Positions 1-12,937 of a stretch of DNA of 64,000 bases are shown here, in pieces (position 1 is the stretch's first letter; the number at the start of each line of letters is the position of its first letter). This stretch comes from Rugalucina vietnamica. Taxonomy: Eukaryota > Mollusca > Bivalvia > Lucinida > Lucinidae. The stretch covers positions 44,709,883 through 44,773,882 of the forward strand of contig OZ024879.1 in assembly GCA_964017185.1 (NCBI GenBank), in the 5' to 3' direction. A program made the translations under genes and the position numbers. The notes below the pieces were generated by a model. The model saw only the letters and a program-made list of their open reading frames with translations. It made no database searches and was not told where the DNA came from.

Positions 1-697
1 GATATACTGTTGATGGCAAACAAACAGAGGTATGTACACTTTATTTCTCTGCAAACTCTTGACCCAAACTCCCCCGCATAAATGCCTGTAAAATAAAAAT
101 AATCGCCAACTCACCTGACTCCATCTTAAACCACGCGCCGCGTCAAGTTGTATCAGTCTCCGACGTAAGGTAATTGATTGTATCACGGGTACAGAGGGAG
201 GGCCAGCAAAATACCACGAAAAGGCAAGTATATACCATGACAAATTATGTGAAAATTTGAGAATGTTGATTTGGGGAAAAATTAGTGGAACGTCAGATAT
301 CACAGCATACCTATTTCAATGTTACCGTTAAAAGTAATATACTGAGTTCCACAACCAACTCAACTTTATTTTAAAGCAATTTTGGATGAACAGTGCTGAC
401 TCTCACATATCGTCTCTGAAAAGGGCAAGCCGAATCACAGATTAATTGACTGAAACCCCAAGAAGTTAACCAATGACATAAAACCTTCATTAACATTTTA
501 TTCCTTATAGGCGATATTCAAAATATATCAATGCTTGTGAAATTCTGCTTCTTTTATTTGTCGTCATCGCCTGAAATGAGAAGAAAAAATACCCCTTGAA
601 TTGCTTTGCCAGGTTGAAAAACTATGCAACTTTACATACAAAGTCATGCATATGCAATGTGCAGAGATCTTTTTCGCTGAAAAAAATGCTGAAAAAT

Positions 698-875
698 TAG
701 ATTGTGGGTACACGTAAGGACCGCTTTGCCAAGGGGTATCAAAGGGGTGTCCACAATTTATTTTTGGAACAGAAATAATAATAAATACCATAGTAAATCC
801 CTTTTCCCTCTAAAAGGTGGGTATATTGGGGGGGGGGGGGTATTCAGTGCATGTTTGCATGATGTTTTAATGAAG
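698..875. mobile_element. Family C MITE, decayed
   Basis: ATTGTGGGTACACGTAAGGACCGC followed by an inverted TGTCCACAATTTATTTTTGG (one hairpin). Confidence 0.5.
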
Positions 876-956
876 CCATAGACTCGTCCCTTCCGAACCT
901 ATAAAACGTCTCCAAACTGTTAATGATCGCCCTGAGAGTTTGGCTTTAATAAATAT

Positions 957-960
957 TAAT

Positions 961-1019
<59 letters not shown>

Positions 1020-1020
1020 T
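957..1020. repeat. TTTA microsatellite
   Basis: About 16 TTTA units in the 3' flank of gene A. Confidence 0.95.
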
Positions 1021-1111
1021 AGCTCTATTTGTTGCCATCTTGGATCCAACATGCGTTCAGTGCACACAATCCTTAGTGGAATATACGACAGGTCTGGGCA
1101 ACGAGGTATCT

Positions 1112-1610
1112 TTAGATCTCGTGAGTCTCGCGTGAAAAAAACGTGAACTTACATCTTCCGGTGGAACCGTCACAATAGCAACGACAACTGTTGTCACGTG
1201 ACGAGCAATGCCAACGTTTGTTATGCTTGTGACAATCATCCTTCATGTTTAGCTCACACCAGTGGTCATCAAAGCAATGGTGAGAGTCTGGAATTAGATC
1301 ATGAGTAGATGACGTAGTAGTAGTAGAAGTAGTACTAGTTAGTAGTAATGGGGGCGCTTTGGCGTCAATTCTAATGACACAGCTCTACATCACTTAATCG
1401 ATGAGATGTAGATATAATTACGGATACTCGTTTCAAAGTTGAGGCCGCAATTGAGTTAATACCAGAGTGCTCTATTTACTACATATTTACATTTCTGATG
1501 CAAAGTCTTACATGCATCTATAGAAATGAAATGCGATTCAAAGTTCCATGAACATCATCGTTCAGACAATGTTCTATCATGTTACATGTACCGTATTTTT
1601 CTTCATGTTT

Positions 1611-1662
<52 letters not shown>

Positions 1663-1731
1663 TTGTTGTTTTTCTTGAAACTACTCAATTTAGTCAAGAA
1701 ATCATACGCACTTATGAAAATTATTGTTACT

Positions 1732-1778
<47 letters not shown>

Positions 1779-4528
1779 TTTTGTAGTGCATGCAATGCTT
1801 TAACTGGTCAAAACATTAATGGTCTTTAACACAGAGCTTGATTTTAGGGCATCTTAACTGCATGCGAACCTTCTGTGACAAGATGTGTAGGCAGAACTTC
1901 TCAAGTCCTTCGAACGAGAGTTTATATTTCGAGGTCCCGTCTCCATATGACTTAAGCTGCTGGCAAGACATTGAGATCCGGAAGTAAGTTCAATGTATCT
2001 GTATCAACAACCCTCGTGCTAATCACGTGCTTGCTTACTCCTACATGCGCATGTCAGGCTGAATGGTTCCTTACCTGATGGCAGGCACGTGCACTGTCTG
2101 GCGTGATGAACATCATGGCAATCAATTCGGAAACCAGCGGGGCATGACGTCAGCTGGCAGTCGGAATCGTGATTACACATCTCCGCGGCTACATAGCCTG
2201 TGGATGATACGTATTATTGCATAAATACACTATATCAACAGCCATTTATTAATGAAGAGAAAGCCATTTATTAATATTGCAATTCACGCGCGCACATGCT
2301 GTTAATACATGGCTTTTACTTATGCTCGTTGCCGGTCGCCACGCAAAGCACGTGCTAATAATGAGAAACTGAAGACGGCCCGGAATGAGCATACGAATGA
2401 AAGCTTTTACGCGTATGAAAATGTGATGAGGCTGTAAAATATAGTGCACCGTTATTTCTTTCGTTTATGCAGAATTTATGCAATAATACCGATCAAAAAT
2501 GATTTTGTCATTCATTAACATTCGCTAGGTCCCGAGGGGAGTGTTGAAAACCTCGGGCTACGCCCTCGGTTTCATTTAGGCTACGCCCTCGGTTTTCAAC
2601 AGCCCCCTCGGGACCTAGCAAATCATGTTTGACCCCTATATCATCACGTTAATTTGTCTGTCTCACACATTCCCCCTACACTACAATTTAAACCGGGGAT
2701 AATGCCCCTATCACATTCAAAACATTTAAACTGGGGGTATACATCATTTTTTTTTTTTATTAATCGTTACTCTAAAAGGTAGATGTGTGTAGAACCATTC
2801 GATGTACATGAAATTATTTCTGATTTTCCAGGAATTAAACTTGGCTCGATAACTAAATTCAATTGAATCCTTAACACAAATAATAATTACATTTGGTCTG
2901 CTCGTTTAGACATTCGTTTGCTCTGGGCATTTCTTAAACTATACTACGTCAATAAAAAACGCCTCATCGAAAATATTGCATAACTTGGTCAATAGATATA
3001 CAATATAAACGAAATTAGCATTTTCCTTATTTTTACGTTCTCTCTCATGGTATAACATAAACCGAATTTGGTTAACATGCGCAATTTTCTCAAAACTTGC
3101 GTGGGTGCACCATTTTTAAAAATGCATCCTGACGTCATTATACAGACGTTTTTTACGTGAAAATTCTTGAAAGCCTTGCAAAGTTGTTTTACAAACTTAA
3201 GAATATCAAAATTTTGAAACCTAACATTACTGTACTACGCGAAGTTGAAATATTGAAAATAACATAGGGACTTTTCACAAGAAAAGAAACAGACGGATTC
3301 AACAAAATGATACTGCTCGGTTTCTGGCATTCGAAGTGACTCCCATTATGAAAATATGCCCATATGATATACAGTAATATTTTCAGGTCAAAAATCGATA
3401 ATTTTCAGGGAATTTTTTTTATATTTTTCTTATTTTTGCTCAAAACATAGATTGTGGGTACACGTTAGAACCGCCTCGCCGATGCGGTTCTAACGAGTAC
3501 CCACAATCTATGTTTTGGAGCCAAAATAATAAAAATAGGTATACCCCTGCATACCCCAGTTTTACTATATAAAAGTGGGGTTTAAGGGGGTATTCATTGC
3601 ACGGACATGTTTTCCTGATGATAGTCAGAGACCATCGTTCGCTTTGGTATTGGATTCAATACTATCGATTTTTGTGACCGTACCTCTTTCGCCGACGCTT
3701 CTGTAGCAAAATCTTTTTGACGTCGACTTCTCTTATGCTTACGAATTCTATTGATGAAACATTTCAGAAACGATGCCGTTATATTCGGATGCACACCTTG
3801 AGTTAATTTTTATAATGAAATCGCATTATTTCAAAGGAATAGCAAAGAAAGGAGCAATGGTATTCTGACGCTTATTTCACTAGACGTCAAATGCACGTTA
3901 TCCGTAAGGACGTTCGTTTCACGCTGAAAGACAGGAGAAATAACAACAGGAATTATTCTTTGTCAAGTAGTCATGCCAGAATAGCCTTTGAAACTTTTTT
4001 GACCATTAACATGATTAAGCGGCGATTACTATTCATTAGCTGCAGTGACGTCAATAACGCTAGAGCACGAAATTCGGTTTTCAAAAAACGTGTTTCAACA
4101 ACATATGGTCACGTATGGATAGCCCGCTCTATGACATATGTGTTGGTATTGCAAAGGAGACTTTCAGTAATCGAAAGAAGCGATGCCTGATAGACCGGTT
4201 TAAGAACAGAATAGGGATTTTGAGAGAGGTGTGCGTTTTCAACAGCATGCAATTTTTCAAGCAGCTGTCTGAAGTTTTGCATTTCTGCTTTCCGAATGCG
4301 TAAAAGGCTAGCAAAAGATATGACCAATATTTATAACAATTTAAGTTGTTAATCTTGGCAGTATGACGTGTCAAAGTTGACTGAGGCGTTTTTTGTTGAC
4401 GTCAGTATATTAGCAGTTAAGCAAAGGAATAGTTCATTATTTGCAAAGCTCACTGTAGAAAGAAAAAAAAAAGAATGACACGAAATATACGAACCAATGA
4501 GCGCTAACAGACACAGAACACCCTTCAT
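1112..4528 (-). CDS. Gene A: secreted cysteine-rich protein (family not recognised), 3 exons found
   Basis: Exons on the minus strand are 4528-4495, 2197-2075 and 1287-1153, each bounded by GT/AG and all joined in phase 1. Exon 1 (34 nt) encodes MKGVLCLLALI, a signal peptide start; the likely cleavage is near YVAA/E. Exon 2 is a module with spacing C-x5-C-x4-C-x7-C-x8-C-x-C. Exon 3 is a second module, C-x5-C-x7-C-x8-C-x6-C-x-C-x-C, containing KRWHC. Exon 3 has a donor (GTAAGT) at 1152. If it is used, a fourth exon lies below 1150 and I could not place it. If it is not used, the frame reads on to a TAA at 1114-1112, which is the end given here. Exon sizes, phases and cysteine spacing match genes B and C, which is the main reason to believe it. 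Function unknown; a secreted disulfide-rich effector or defence peptide is only a guess. Confidence 0.72.
1153..1287 (-). CDS. Gene A exon 3 (six-Cys module 2)
   Basis: Acceptor TTCCAG, donor GTAAGT. The peptide contains CFDDHWC and KRWHC and ends CRCYCDGSTGR. The final CRC-x-C matches gene C. Confidence 0.75.
1612..1781. repeat. Poly(T) and ATTT microsatellite
   Basis: About 49 T (1612-1660) and 13 ATTT units (1727-1781) in gene A intron 2. Confidence 0.95.
2075..2197 (-). CDS. Gene A exon 2 (six-Cys module 1)
   Basis: Acceptor CCACAG and donor GTAAGG. It encodes the family signature AE-x-C...D-x-DC...C-x2-GFR-x-DCH...C-x-C. Confidence 0.78.
2523..2622. repeat. Palindrome with GCTACGCCCTCGG repeats
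   Basis: GCTAGGTCCCGAGGGG...CCCCTCGGGACCTAGC, with the inner GTTGAAAACC / GGTTTTCAAC pair. In gene A intron 1. Confidence 0.65.
3395..3622. mobile_element. Family C MITE
   Basis: Central hairpin ATAGATTGTGGGTACACGTT...ACGAGTACCCACAATCTAT (3449-3510), then TACCCCAGTTTTACTATATA and the end GGACATGTTTTCCTGATG. Confidence 0.7.
4495..4528 (-). CDS. Gene A exon 1 (signal peptide)
   Basis: Thirty-four bases from ATG to a phase-1 GTTCGTAT donor. The paralogous first exons at 16413 and 26119 are also exactly 34 nt and have GTTTGTAT donors. Confidence 0.72.
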
Positions 4529-4689
4529 GTTTACTCTAAGACAAATGTAATGGATTTGAAGCCAGTTCCTTGTAGAAGTAGAAATTGTCACGGTTAAGAT
4601 AAAGTAATTTCATAACAAGCAATGTAATCTTGTATAACTGAACTTAAAATCTTTATTTAGTTTTCATTTATCAAAGGCACATATTAGCC

Positions 4690-5224
4690 TGCACAATGAA
4701 CAGAGATTTTTGAGCGTTAAAAACTGAAAATTTTCAGCTGAAAAATGTTGATATTTTTCGCCGAAGGCTGTTCTAACGTGTACCCACAATCTATGTTGTC
4801 CCCGCCCATTGGGGCCTAAAGAAATAGATAGGCTGCTTGTGCCCCCAGGCAAAGCTTAAACGCTACTGACTGACCATCTGATTACAGGTTAACCGCTCAG
4901 GTCTGAGCTTGCCCAGGAAAAGTGGTTTCAAGTGAAATCATCCATACATATTATAAGCATTTTTGGCTTGGTTGGATGGTTATATTTCAAGCACTTGTTG
5001 GATGTCATGACATCCTCATTTTAGGTAAGAGTCCCATAAAGTGGAGGCAACGTCCCGACATGACCGTAGCTGTTGACTGGGACGTAAAGCATCAATTCAA
5101 ATAAACAAAAACAATCTATGTTTTGAGCAAAAATAAGAAATATCGGTATACCCCTACATACCCCAGTTTTTCTATATAAAAGTGGGGTTTAAGGGGGTAT
5201 ATATTGCACGGACATGTTTTCCTG
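4690..5224. mobile_element. Family C MITE, split by a retroposon
   Basis: Left part 4690-4797 and right part 5111-5224 are separated by the family A element at 4798-5110. Confidence 0.7.
4798..5110 (+). mobile_element. SINE-like retroposon (family A), intact target duplication
   Basis: 313 bp, ending ...GACTGGGACGTAAAGCATCAATTCAAATAAACAAAA (shown as 5077-5110). Flanked by an exact 12-bp duplication ACAATCTATGTT (4786-4797, 5111-5122). It splits a family C MITE. Related copies near 13500 and 32085 share the blocks ACTGACCATCT and CATGACCRTAGCTGTTGA. Confidence 0.7.
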
Positions 5225-5555
5225 ATATGTATATAATTAAATTACATACCAGTGTTTCTGTTTCTGATTCTGTCACCGAAGCTAAAAATTGCAATAAGTC
5301 TCAAATCCATTGCTGCCGGACAGGCCCCTTGACTTTTCTGGTATATCCAAGTGTTGATACACCGTTGCTATATACTAATCTACTAATCCTGATATTTCGC
5401 TTTATACAATGTAACTACAACTGCAGGGGCCTCAGTAGTCTAGGGCCTCAGCTGCAGCAGGGGCCTGAGCTGCAGCAACCGATTTTTCCTTACTAGAAAA
5501 TTGGGTCAAGACTAGTCAAAACGACATAATTCACATCTCCGCTGTAAGCTTTATC

Positions 5556-5785
5556 ATTAAGCCTGACGTCCCTTTTGTGGGACATAGGCAAGCAGAATAG
5601 GCCCAGATGTGACACCAGATGGAACGCGGCGTCCCATCTGGGGCTATTCTGTTTGCTCAGAGCATTTTTATCGAAAAATTGAATAAAAGTTGAAAAATCA
5701 CTCCTGACGCCCCTTAAAATGAAAGTGGACTAACCCTAACGATAATGATGAGAAAATCCGTTCGTCAAGAATGGGTTAATTTTTT
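5556..5785. mobile_element. Family B foldback repeat
   Basis: CCTGACGTCCCTTTTGTGGGAC head, hairpin around GCCCAGATG...CATCTGGGGC, tail ACTCCTGACGCCCCTTAAAA. Confidence 0.6.
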
Positions 5786-7945
5786 GAATTCCAAATTCCA
5801 AATTCCAAGTTTATTCATTAGCTCAGGTTATACAATACATGATAACAACATGAGCAGCAATATTATAAGCATAACAAGCACAGTTTTATGGTATCATTAA
5901 GGAAAGGAAAGAAAAAGAAAGTGAGAGAGAGAGAGGACAGCTTCTCCAGTCAGAGTTCTAATGAACTCACTAGTTTGTTTGTCAACCAGTATAATGTATA
6001 TAAATAGGATTAATAGTTTATTTGAGTGTCACATATCAAATACATATACAATATACAGTTTCACAAGCTACAACATATTTGATATCCAGTCTGGATAGAC
6101 TTATGAGACACTATGGTTTGCAAATGGCTTAAAAACAGAATGTACATATCACAAATTAACAAAATATACAACAAATGAATATAAAACATGGAATAAAGCT
6201 AATTAAGAAAGGAAGAACAAAAAGGACTTATTAAGTTCAGACGACTGACGAGGGTAAGCCGCGGGTACAGTGTGGCAGAAACCAATGTCCAGACATCACT
6301 ACACCCGCCGCCTACCGTCGTCCCCTTAAATGACATGATTATTGTTTATTTGAGCCCCGTGTTGAGTAACAGTATAACATACATAATATATAACATAATG
6401 TGAAATATACCACCTATTCTTTTTAGAATAACAATAGACTGTTGTTTGTAAAAACTGAAACATATCTACATCAAATCAAATCATGTTTTGTCTTGCTTAC
6501 GGTTTTTTTTCCGGGTGAGATGCCTAAGTGTAAGCATCTGATGCCAAGAATCGTGCCCCAATATACGCCGAGAAACTGCCTTATAGGGAGTGGTCCTACA
6601 AAGGCCGCTCCCGACGCACACCGAGGTCCGTATTTAAAGAAATGGCATTCAAATATTTAATACAGTTAAAAACTCATAATATTATACAGGAATCGTGCCC
6701 CAATATGCGCCGAGAACCTGCCTTATAGGGGATGGTCCTACAAAGGCCGCTCGCGACACACACCGAGGTCCGCATTTAAAGAAATGACTTGCACATATTA
6801 TTACTGTTAAAACACATATAGTTTGTCGAAGTTGAGGGCCAGTTATATCTGCACTCGGTATACAAAAGGCATCAAACATAGATGATTATTATAGTCTTAA
6901 ACTTAATTATATACAGGTATAATTTACAATTCTATTTACAATTTAATGTTTGTCGTCTTTGCAGTATTTTGGAACAGGTTTTGGCACACAAACGGACTAG
7001 ATCTGGGCTAGAAAATAAAAAAACAAACTTATTTTCTAAAGACAGTGAATCAAAGTTTGGATCGAAGTTGATAGCTTGGGCTAAAAGAGCATCCCTCAAA
7101 TCATCGTATACTTTACAATTCAAAATTACATGTATTTCATTTTCGAGAACATTACAAAACGGACATAAGCGTGATTCTTCGGGTAAACCCTCATAACGAC
7201 CTGTTTCAATCCTTATCGGTGCAACACCACAACGGAATTTGCTAAAAGCAGATCTGTGACTAACTGGAAGTATAAGTTTGCAGTAGTTTTCGGCGACATA
7301 ATTTTGCTTAAAAGTCTTGTATAATCGAAGTTTGTTTCTCCCCCTACCAGATGGACCCACGTTACTATTAATCCTAGCTAACCAACCGTTTACAAAATTT
7401 TCATAAATGTTGTTTTCAAAGTCAGTTACAAATCGCCGAGATGATGGTATTCCTTCAGTAATACGCGAAAACTGTCCGAAATTATTAGCTGCAAGAAACT
7501 GTGAGACAGAGTACATCCAATTTTTACATGATCTACCAGCTTTTTCAAATGCCCATAGAGAAATGCGCTTATTTAGACGGTTATTATTCATTGCGGCTAA
7601 TTTCGACCAGTAAAGACTAACACTTTTCCACTGACGCACAACGGTGGGCTTCCAAGCCATTTCTCCTGCGACGGCATCGTTAGGTGTGTATTTGCCTACC
7701 CCTAAGTAAAATCGCATGGCCCTATTATGTACTGCATCTATACAAGAATACGACTTAATACCCCAAATTGGTGAACTATAACTAATGACTGGCCAAACAA
7801 CAGAATCATACAGCTTGGTAAATACACTATATGGAACGCCACCGATAATTTTACATTTAGCGATGAGCAATCCAAGGGCTCTACTGGCACTCTGAGCAAC
7901 GTGTTTGACCATTATATTATAGTCTAAATGCTCTAAATACGACGT
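5786..7945 (-). mobile_element. LINE retrotransposon, 5'-truncated (3' part of ORF2 plus 3' UTR)
   Basis: The minus-strand frame at 7912-6932 (about 326 aa) matches the region after the reverse transcriptase core: PVISYSSPIWG, then a zinc knuckle CPFC...H...C near the C-terminus. Below 6930 is 3' UTR, including a segment present twice (6538-6650 and 6690-6785) that begins ATCGTGCCCCAATA. The 3' end is three copies of a 7-mer (minus strand TTGGAAT) at 5786-5811, the short-repeat tail typical of CR1/L2-type LINEs. The catalytic core is missing upstream of about 7945. Confidence 0.8.
6932..7912 (-). pseudogene. LINE ORF2 C-terminal fragment
   Basis: Open for 326 codons with no stop, but lacks the endonuclease and the polymerase active site, so not functional alone. 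Confidence 0.75.
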
Positions 7946-8115
7946 CTAAAAAGTCTTGCTCTGGTCCGAGAAATCAAAAACTTGAAGTAAATGCGTGCTT
8001 GTATATATGGTTAAGCGAAACGGTTAGTGTCTTGCCTGGTTGATGGACTTCCAAAGCGGGCTATCCTGCAATTCCAATTCTTTATATAATCTTCATACTG
8101 GTACTCTTATGAGAA

Positions 8116-8118
<3 letters not shown>

Positions 8119-8160
<42 letters not shown>

Positions 8161-8166
8161 GTGTGT

Positions 8167-8211
<45 letters not shown>
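8119..8211. repeat. GT then GA microsatellite
   Basis: About 23 GT units next to about 21 GA units. Confidence 0.95.
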
Positions 8212-8212
<1 letters not shown>

Positions 8213-8214
8213 AT

Positions 8215-9535
8215 ATAATAAACGTAGCACAACGAATCTACCTACATACGTTTGCTTAATTTGACGTTTAATAAACAGTCGTCAAAATGCAGCAAGATGC
8301 ATTTCGTACGTCTTATAACTATCAAGCATTGAACTATCTTTGCTTGCTAGGAATTATCGCCAGTAAATATGTCTTGGATTTGGTTTGTGCCTGAATTGGT
8401 ACTCATAGTGTTACAATATATAATATAACCAAGTCATGAGGGTTACCTAGTTCAAACAAACTATTGAATACAAAGTCCACCTACTATGTACAGAAATACA
8501 TGTATTACAAAATGTTGAGATTTTTCTTATTTAGAAATTTCGTCGTATCGTACACACAGAAAGCAATTATGACATGTTATTTTACGAAATAATCTGGACC
8601 CATGAGGGTATCAATTCCAAATTTATACAGAAAACACGCATATGCTAAAATATCCTTAATTAATCTTTTTATTTAGATCCTCCTTTCTATTGCGGTCACG
8701 TTATTGAGTAGTAAATGTCAGTGCAAATCCAATAATTGTATAATGATGCAATTTCATAATTGCGGTCACCTTTTTTGTAGCCAATAATCGTATCATGCTG
8801 TGCTCAAATAGCGAATGTGAAATGGTTTGTGGTTTGCGGCCCTTCAATATTAAATATGTGCGTTCTTAATAATGGATTATGAGACAAGATTGCAACTCAA
8901 TCTGTCAATAATCTCGTAATTTGAGGTTTTGATCTTCCTAACTCTGAGCATTTTTTTAGTTGTCAAACGAGTTTAGGATGGTAAAGGAGACAAACGGATG
9001 ATATTCGTCACTGTGTTTTGTTGCAATTTTATTAAAAAAGCAAGAGGGTATGTGTTTCGATATTTATAGCTTTTGCACGTGGAGGGAAATGTATTATTGA
9101 AAGTATTTGTGTTATTGCACGTGTAAACATATTTAACCAATCAGGAAAGTGCGTGCGTGTTCTTGTTTGATCAACAAATGATTTTGTGTTGCTATGGATA
9201 TCTAGAGCTTTCTCTGAGAGGGATAACACGTGGTTAAGTTTGTTTCAAGTGTGTTTGCATTGACTTCGTTTAGTGGAATTTTAGCTGTTGTTCTTGTGGG
9301 TATCTGCATGGTAAGTAAATACTAGTACATACAGTTTTCCCCCCAAGAAGTCTATTATAATGATGATATACACAAGCGACAAGTAAGTATAGTTTAAGAA
9401 AATAGCCAACAGAGCGACATGAACTTGTTCAGAAGAATGGTAAGTATCGATTAATTTTTAGGTTGGACAGGGAAGTTACTCTCCCTTGAGTCGTCTGTTT
9501 GCTAGTTGCTCGGCGATATTCGCGCAATTTATTTA
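8215..9535. other. No gene or repeat recognised
   Basis: AT-rich unique-looking DNA. Two GTAAGT donor-like sites (after GGTATCTGCATG near 9310 and AGAAGAATG near 9440) have no coding context. Confidence 0.5.
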
Positions 9536-9658
9536 TAGGTTAATTAGATTTATTTATGCATTTATTTATTTGTTAATCTGTTTATTTATTATAGTGTTTA
9601 TCTATTAATAAATATGTTACAGGGGACGTCTGGTTTATAGTGCATGTATAAAAGTGGT

Positions 9659-11065
9659 TTAAGACCTATCACGGATTGTCTTCATGACATTGTCAATAAA
9701 TTTGCATAGATTTCCTAGCACTTTTTTATTGTTACTGTTCATCAATAGGTTGTATTTATATGTATTTGGATGTCTTCTATAAAACGGTTTAATATAAGAA
9801 CTACGGCTTTCAGAAAACTGAGGGCACTTAAAAATATAGTGAAATTCATCGCCAATTTCGGTGTCGCAAAAAAAGCACATTCTTTCGTTTAAAGGGATAC
9901 TAGACCATCTTCCTATCTCTACTGGAAGGCGATGATTTCTAGTTCTGAAGGCAGTTAGTGTTTTCACTTGTTTGTTTGAGAGTACTTTAATATAATCGTT
10001 CATTCGAAACTTATCTTTGAAAATGCGATAATTTGTGCCACTTGAAGATTGATCGACAAGGGAACTCCAAGTCTGGATATATTGATCTTGTTGCTTTTGT
10101 TTAAAGGATTTTGCAAGCCATTTTACGTTAATTGCTTCATTCGAGGTCCAAATATTTCCGTAACCGTTTCTGTTAACCAAATCTTTCACATTTATTAGCC
10201 ATTTAGACTGCATTCGCCCCTGTTCGCTTAAAGTTCGTATGGCTCCGTACATGTCTGTAGCTATTTGGTTTTTGCGATTAAAATGCAGTTTTGCCCAATA
10301 ATTTACTATTCTGCTATTTATTTCAACTGAGAGCGGAAAAACTCCAACTTCGCCATATACCATAAAGCATGGCGTCGACTTTTTTAGGTTTAGTATATAT
10401 TTAAGGAATTTCAGCTGCACTCTTTCAATACATTTAATATTTCCAAAGCCCCAGAGTTCGCAGCCGTATAATAATATAGGCTTGACCATTTTGTCAAAGA
10501 GGTCAATTTGCATATGTATAGGCAGACCTAAGGTTCTAATTTTTCGTAAAAGAGAGAAAAGTGCCAGGTTTGCTTGATCAACAATATGTTTCTTCGCTCT
10601 CAGAAATGATCCACTACGTGCTACGTATACACCTAAGTATTTGTATTCTGTGACTATTTCTATTTCTTGATTTTTAAAGAAAAATTTTAAATTCTTAGGA
10701 ATTCGTCCGCTGGAGAAGACAAGAACTTTAGTCTTCTGTATGTTTACTGTTAGTCTCCACTCATCACAATAGTTTTCTAAAACATTTAGTGTGGTTTGTA
10801 GGTCTTCCTTGGTCAGGCCAAATAAGACTGTGTCATCTGCGAAGAGTAATATAAAAAGTTTGGTGTATATATATATGTTTTCGGCGTATGTTTCACATTC
10901 CACCGCAGGCGCATTATGTATTTCCAAATAAGTACTTAAGTCGTTTAGATATATTGAAAATAGCAAAGGGGACAGATTTTCCCCTTGTCTTACCCCTGTT
11001 TCACATGGGAAGAAAGCTGACGCGCCTTCGCGTGTTGATACCCTTGACTTAATATTATTGTACAT
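9659..11065 (-). pseudogene. LINE ORF2, C-terminal part (RT active site to zinc knuckle)
   Basis: Same frame as the upstream part (54 nt between the stop and this Met). Contains GVRQGENLSPLLF, the polymerase FADD and the CCHC-like CFFC. Continuous to its natural stop at 9659. Confidence 0.8.
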
Positions 11066-11119
11066 GTTCTTAATTATTCTTAAGCATTTACCATTTATTT
11101 TAGTTTTTAAAAGTTTTTC

Positions 11120-12871
11120 TCACAATCCATTTCTCCAGACCTTGTCAAACGCCTGTTTGAAATCAATGAAGGCACAATAAAATTTAGTCTTTTGGCTTTT
11201 TGAAATATCTATCAAATTTTGCAATATGAACAAATTATCTAGAGTAGAAAATCCTTCCCTAAACCCTGCCTGACAATGGTCTATTATGTTGCTTTCTTCA
11301 ACGTATTTAGTGATTCTAGTATTTAATATGGAAGTAAATAATTTGCCAAGGCAACTGAGAAGCGTTATAGGTCTGTAGTTTACGGGATCTGTAATTGAGC
11401 CTTTGTTTTTATAAATTGGGATTATGTCTCCAAGTGTCCAACTTTCAGGCACCAAGCCCGAGTCAAAGATTATATTGAACAATTTGGTGTATACACTTGC
11501 CATTATATTTATTGTTGCTTTAATATGCTCGTTTAGTATACTATCTGTGCCACTACTTTTATTGTTTTTGAGATTTTTTACTGCTTTTATTATTTCATTG
11601 TCAGTAAATGGTTGATTTACATAATTGTTTATATTTTGAGAATGCTGTTCATTTATAGTATCGTTTTCTGAATGAGTGTTTTCGCTCTCTTCTTCATTAG
11701 ATCGATTTATATTTTTGAAATAGTTGTATAAATCTTGCAATGGTGCCATACTCTTGTTTTTTTCGTCTGTTGAATTTATCAGTTTCCAATATTCTCTAGG
11801 TTTTGCATGTTTAAGAGTTTTTAATTTTTCAATTTTATGATTTTTATATCTGCGTACATTTTTTGCCATTTTGTTTTTGTACTCCTTGCTGACCGCTTTT
11901 AGAAGAGTTTTGTACTGTAGAGTTTTATGTTTATTGTACATTTTTCTTATTTTGTGATAGGTGCTGCGCGCTTCGCGGCATTCAGCATTGAACCATGCTT
12001 TTCTTTGGTAATTTTGCATGACATCCTGTGTATGCTGTTTTTTCCGCCCAAAAGAAGATAGGGCTGTGTTTTTAAATAAGTTCTCTATCAGATTTACAAC
12101 TCGGTCTACCCCTAGTGAATTTAAGTTGTATCCTGCCGCCATTAAATCTAAAGATGCTTCAATGTTTAGTATTTCTCCATAATCTAGGTTTGAGGCGAAT
12201 GATTCTTGTTTTGAGTCATCCCACAGTTTTATGTCTGGAGTGCCACACTTAAGCGTTTCTGTGCGTGCGTTTTGCGTGAGACAATGTATGTCAATTTGTA
12301 ATTTTAGTGCGCAGTGTGCATCAGAAAACAGAGAGTCGAATTCTAGCACCTCAAAGGACGAAAACATTGGAAAATTATAGGCTGATGACACGATATAATC
12401 AACTGTGCTTGCATTTTTACAAGTTAACTTGGGTGCATCAAGACGTCCGTTTAAAATAAAAAGGTTGTTGTTTTTGCAGAACTCAATCATTTGGTAGCCA
12501 TAGGCATTTGTTCTTGTATCAAGATTTTGTCTATTCAATGTAATGTTATTTTGTTGTAAAACTTGAAACATATGCATGTTTTCTGCGTATAATGAGTCGT
12601 GACCTTGTAAATCAAAAATAAACTCGTCACATTTTGTATAGTCACACAGTTTAGCAGTTCTCGAGTTAAAGTCACCCAAAAGAATTACATGTTTGCTTGT
12701 ACCACATACTCTATCTATTTCGTTTTGCAATTCAAGGTATGGGTCGGCATGGGCGTATTTTGAACCGTGGGGCGGTATATAGATCACTCCACAGACTAAA
12801 TTGTCGCTTGTTTTTAATATCTGTTTGGAAATTTCAAACCAAAACACCAACTTACTTTCTGCTTTTCTCAC
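11120..12871 (-). pseudogene. LINE ORF2, N-terminal part (endonuclease to early RT)
   Basis: Reads from the truncated endonuclease to ...KVWRNGL, then TGA (11122-11120). The frame is open upstream of 12871 to the truncation at about 12937. The next codons in the same frame continue the RT, so this is one gene with a single in-frame stop. Confidence 0.8.
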
Positions 12872-12937
12872 ATGTATAAATGGTTCGTATTCTTCCTTTA
12901 TTAGGAGCGCTATGCCCCCCGACCTATACCTTGCAAT

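Larger units (their letters stand above)
9536..12937 (-). mobile_element. LINE retrotransposon with endonuclease and reverse transcriptase
   Basis: The minus strand carries apurinic-type endonuclease motifs (SGGIALLIK near 12910, LLGDFNSR near 12675, SDAH) followed by reverse transcriptase (FREGFSTLDNL, DFKQAFDKVW, GVRQGENLSPLLFS, FADD near 10830) and a C-terminal CFFC...H...C knuckle. A jockey/CR1-like clade fits; the clade is inferred. The 3' tail is AT-rich TTTA-like repeat (9536-9610). The 5' end stops inside the endonuclease at about 12937, where it abuts a family D MITE arm. Confidence 0.85.

Noticed and set aside
870..905. Possible gene A exon 4 (minus strand, TTTTATAG acceptor then a 10-codon frame)
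   Set aside because: The phase fits but the peptide has no His-rich tail and the acceptor is weak; not distinguishable from chance.
940..1829. Open frames of about 70-90 codons rich in IYLF or poly-F
   Set aside because: They are translations of TTTA and poly(T) microsatellites.
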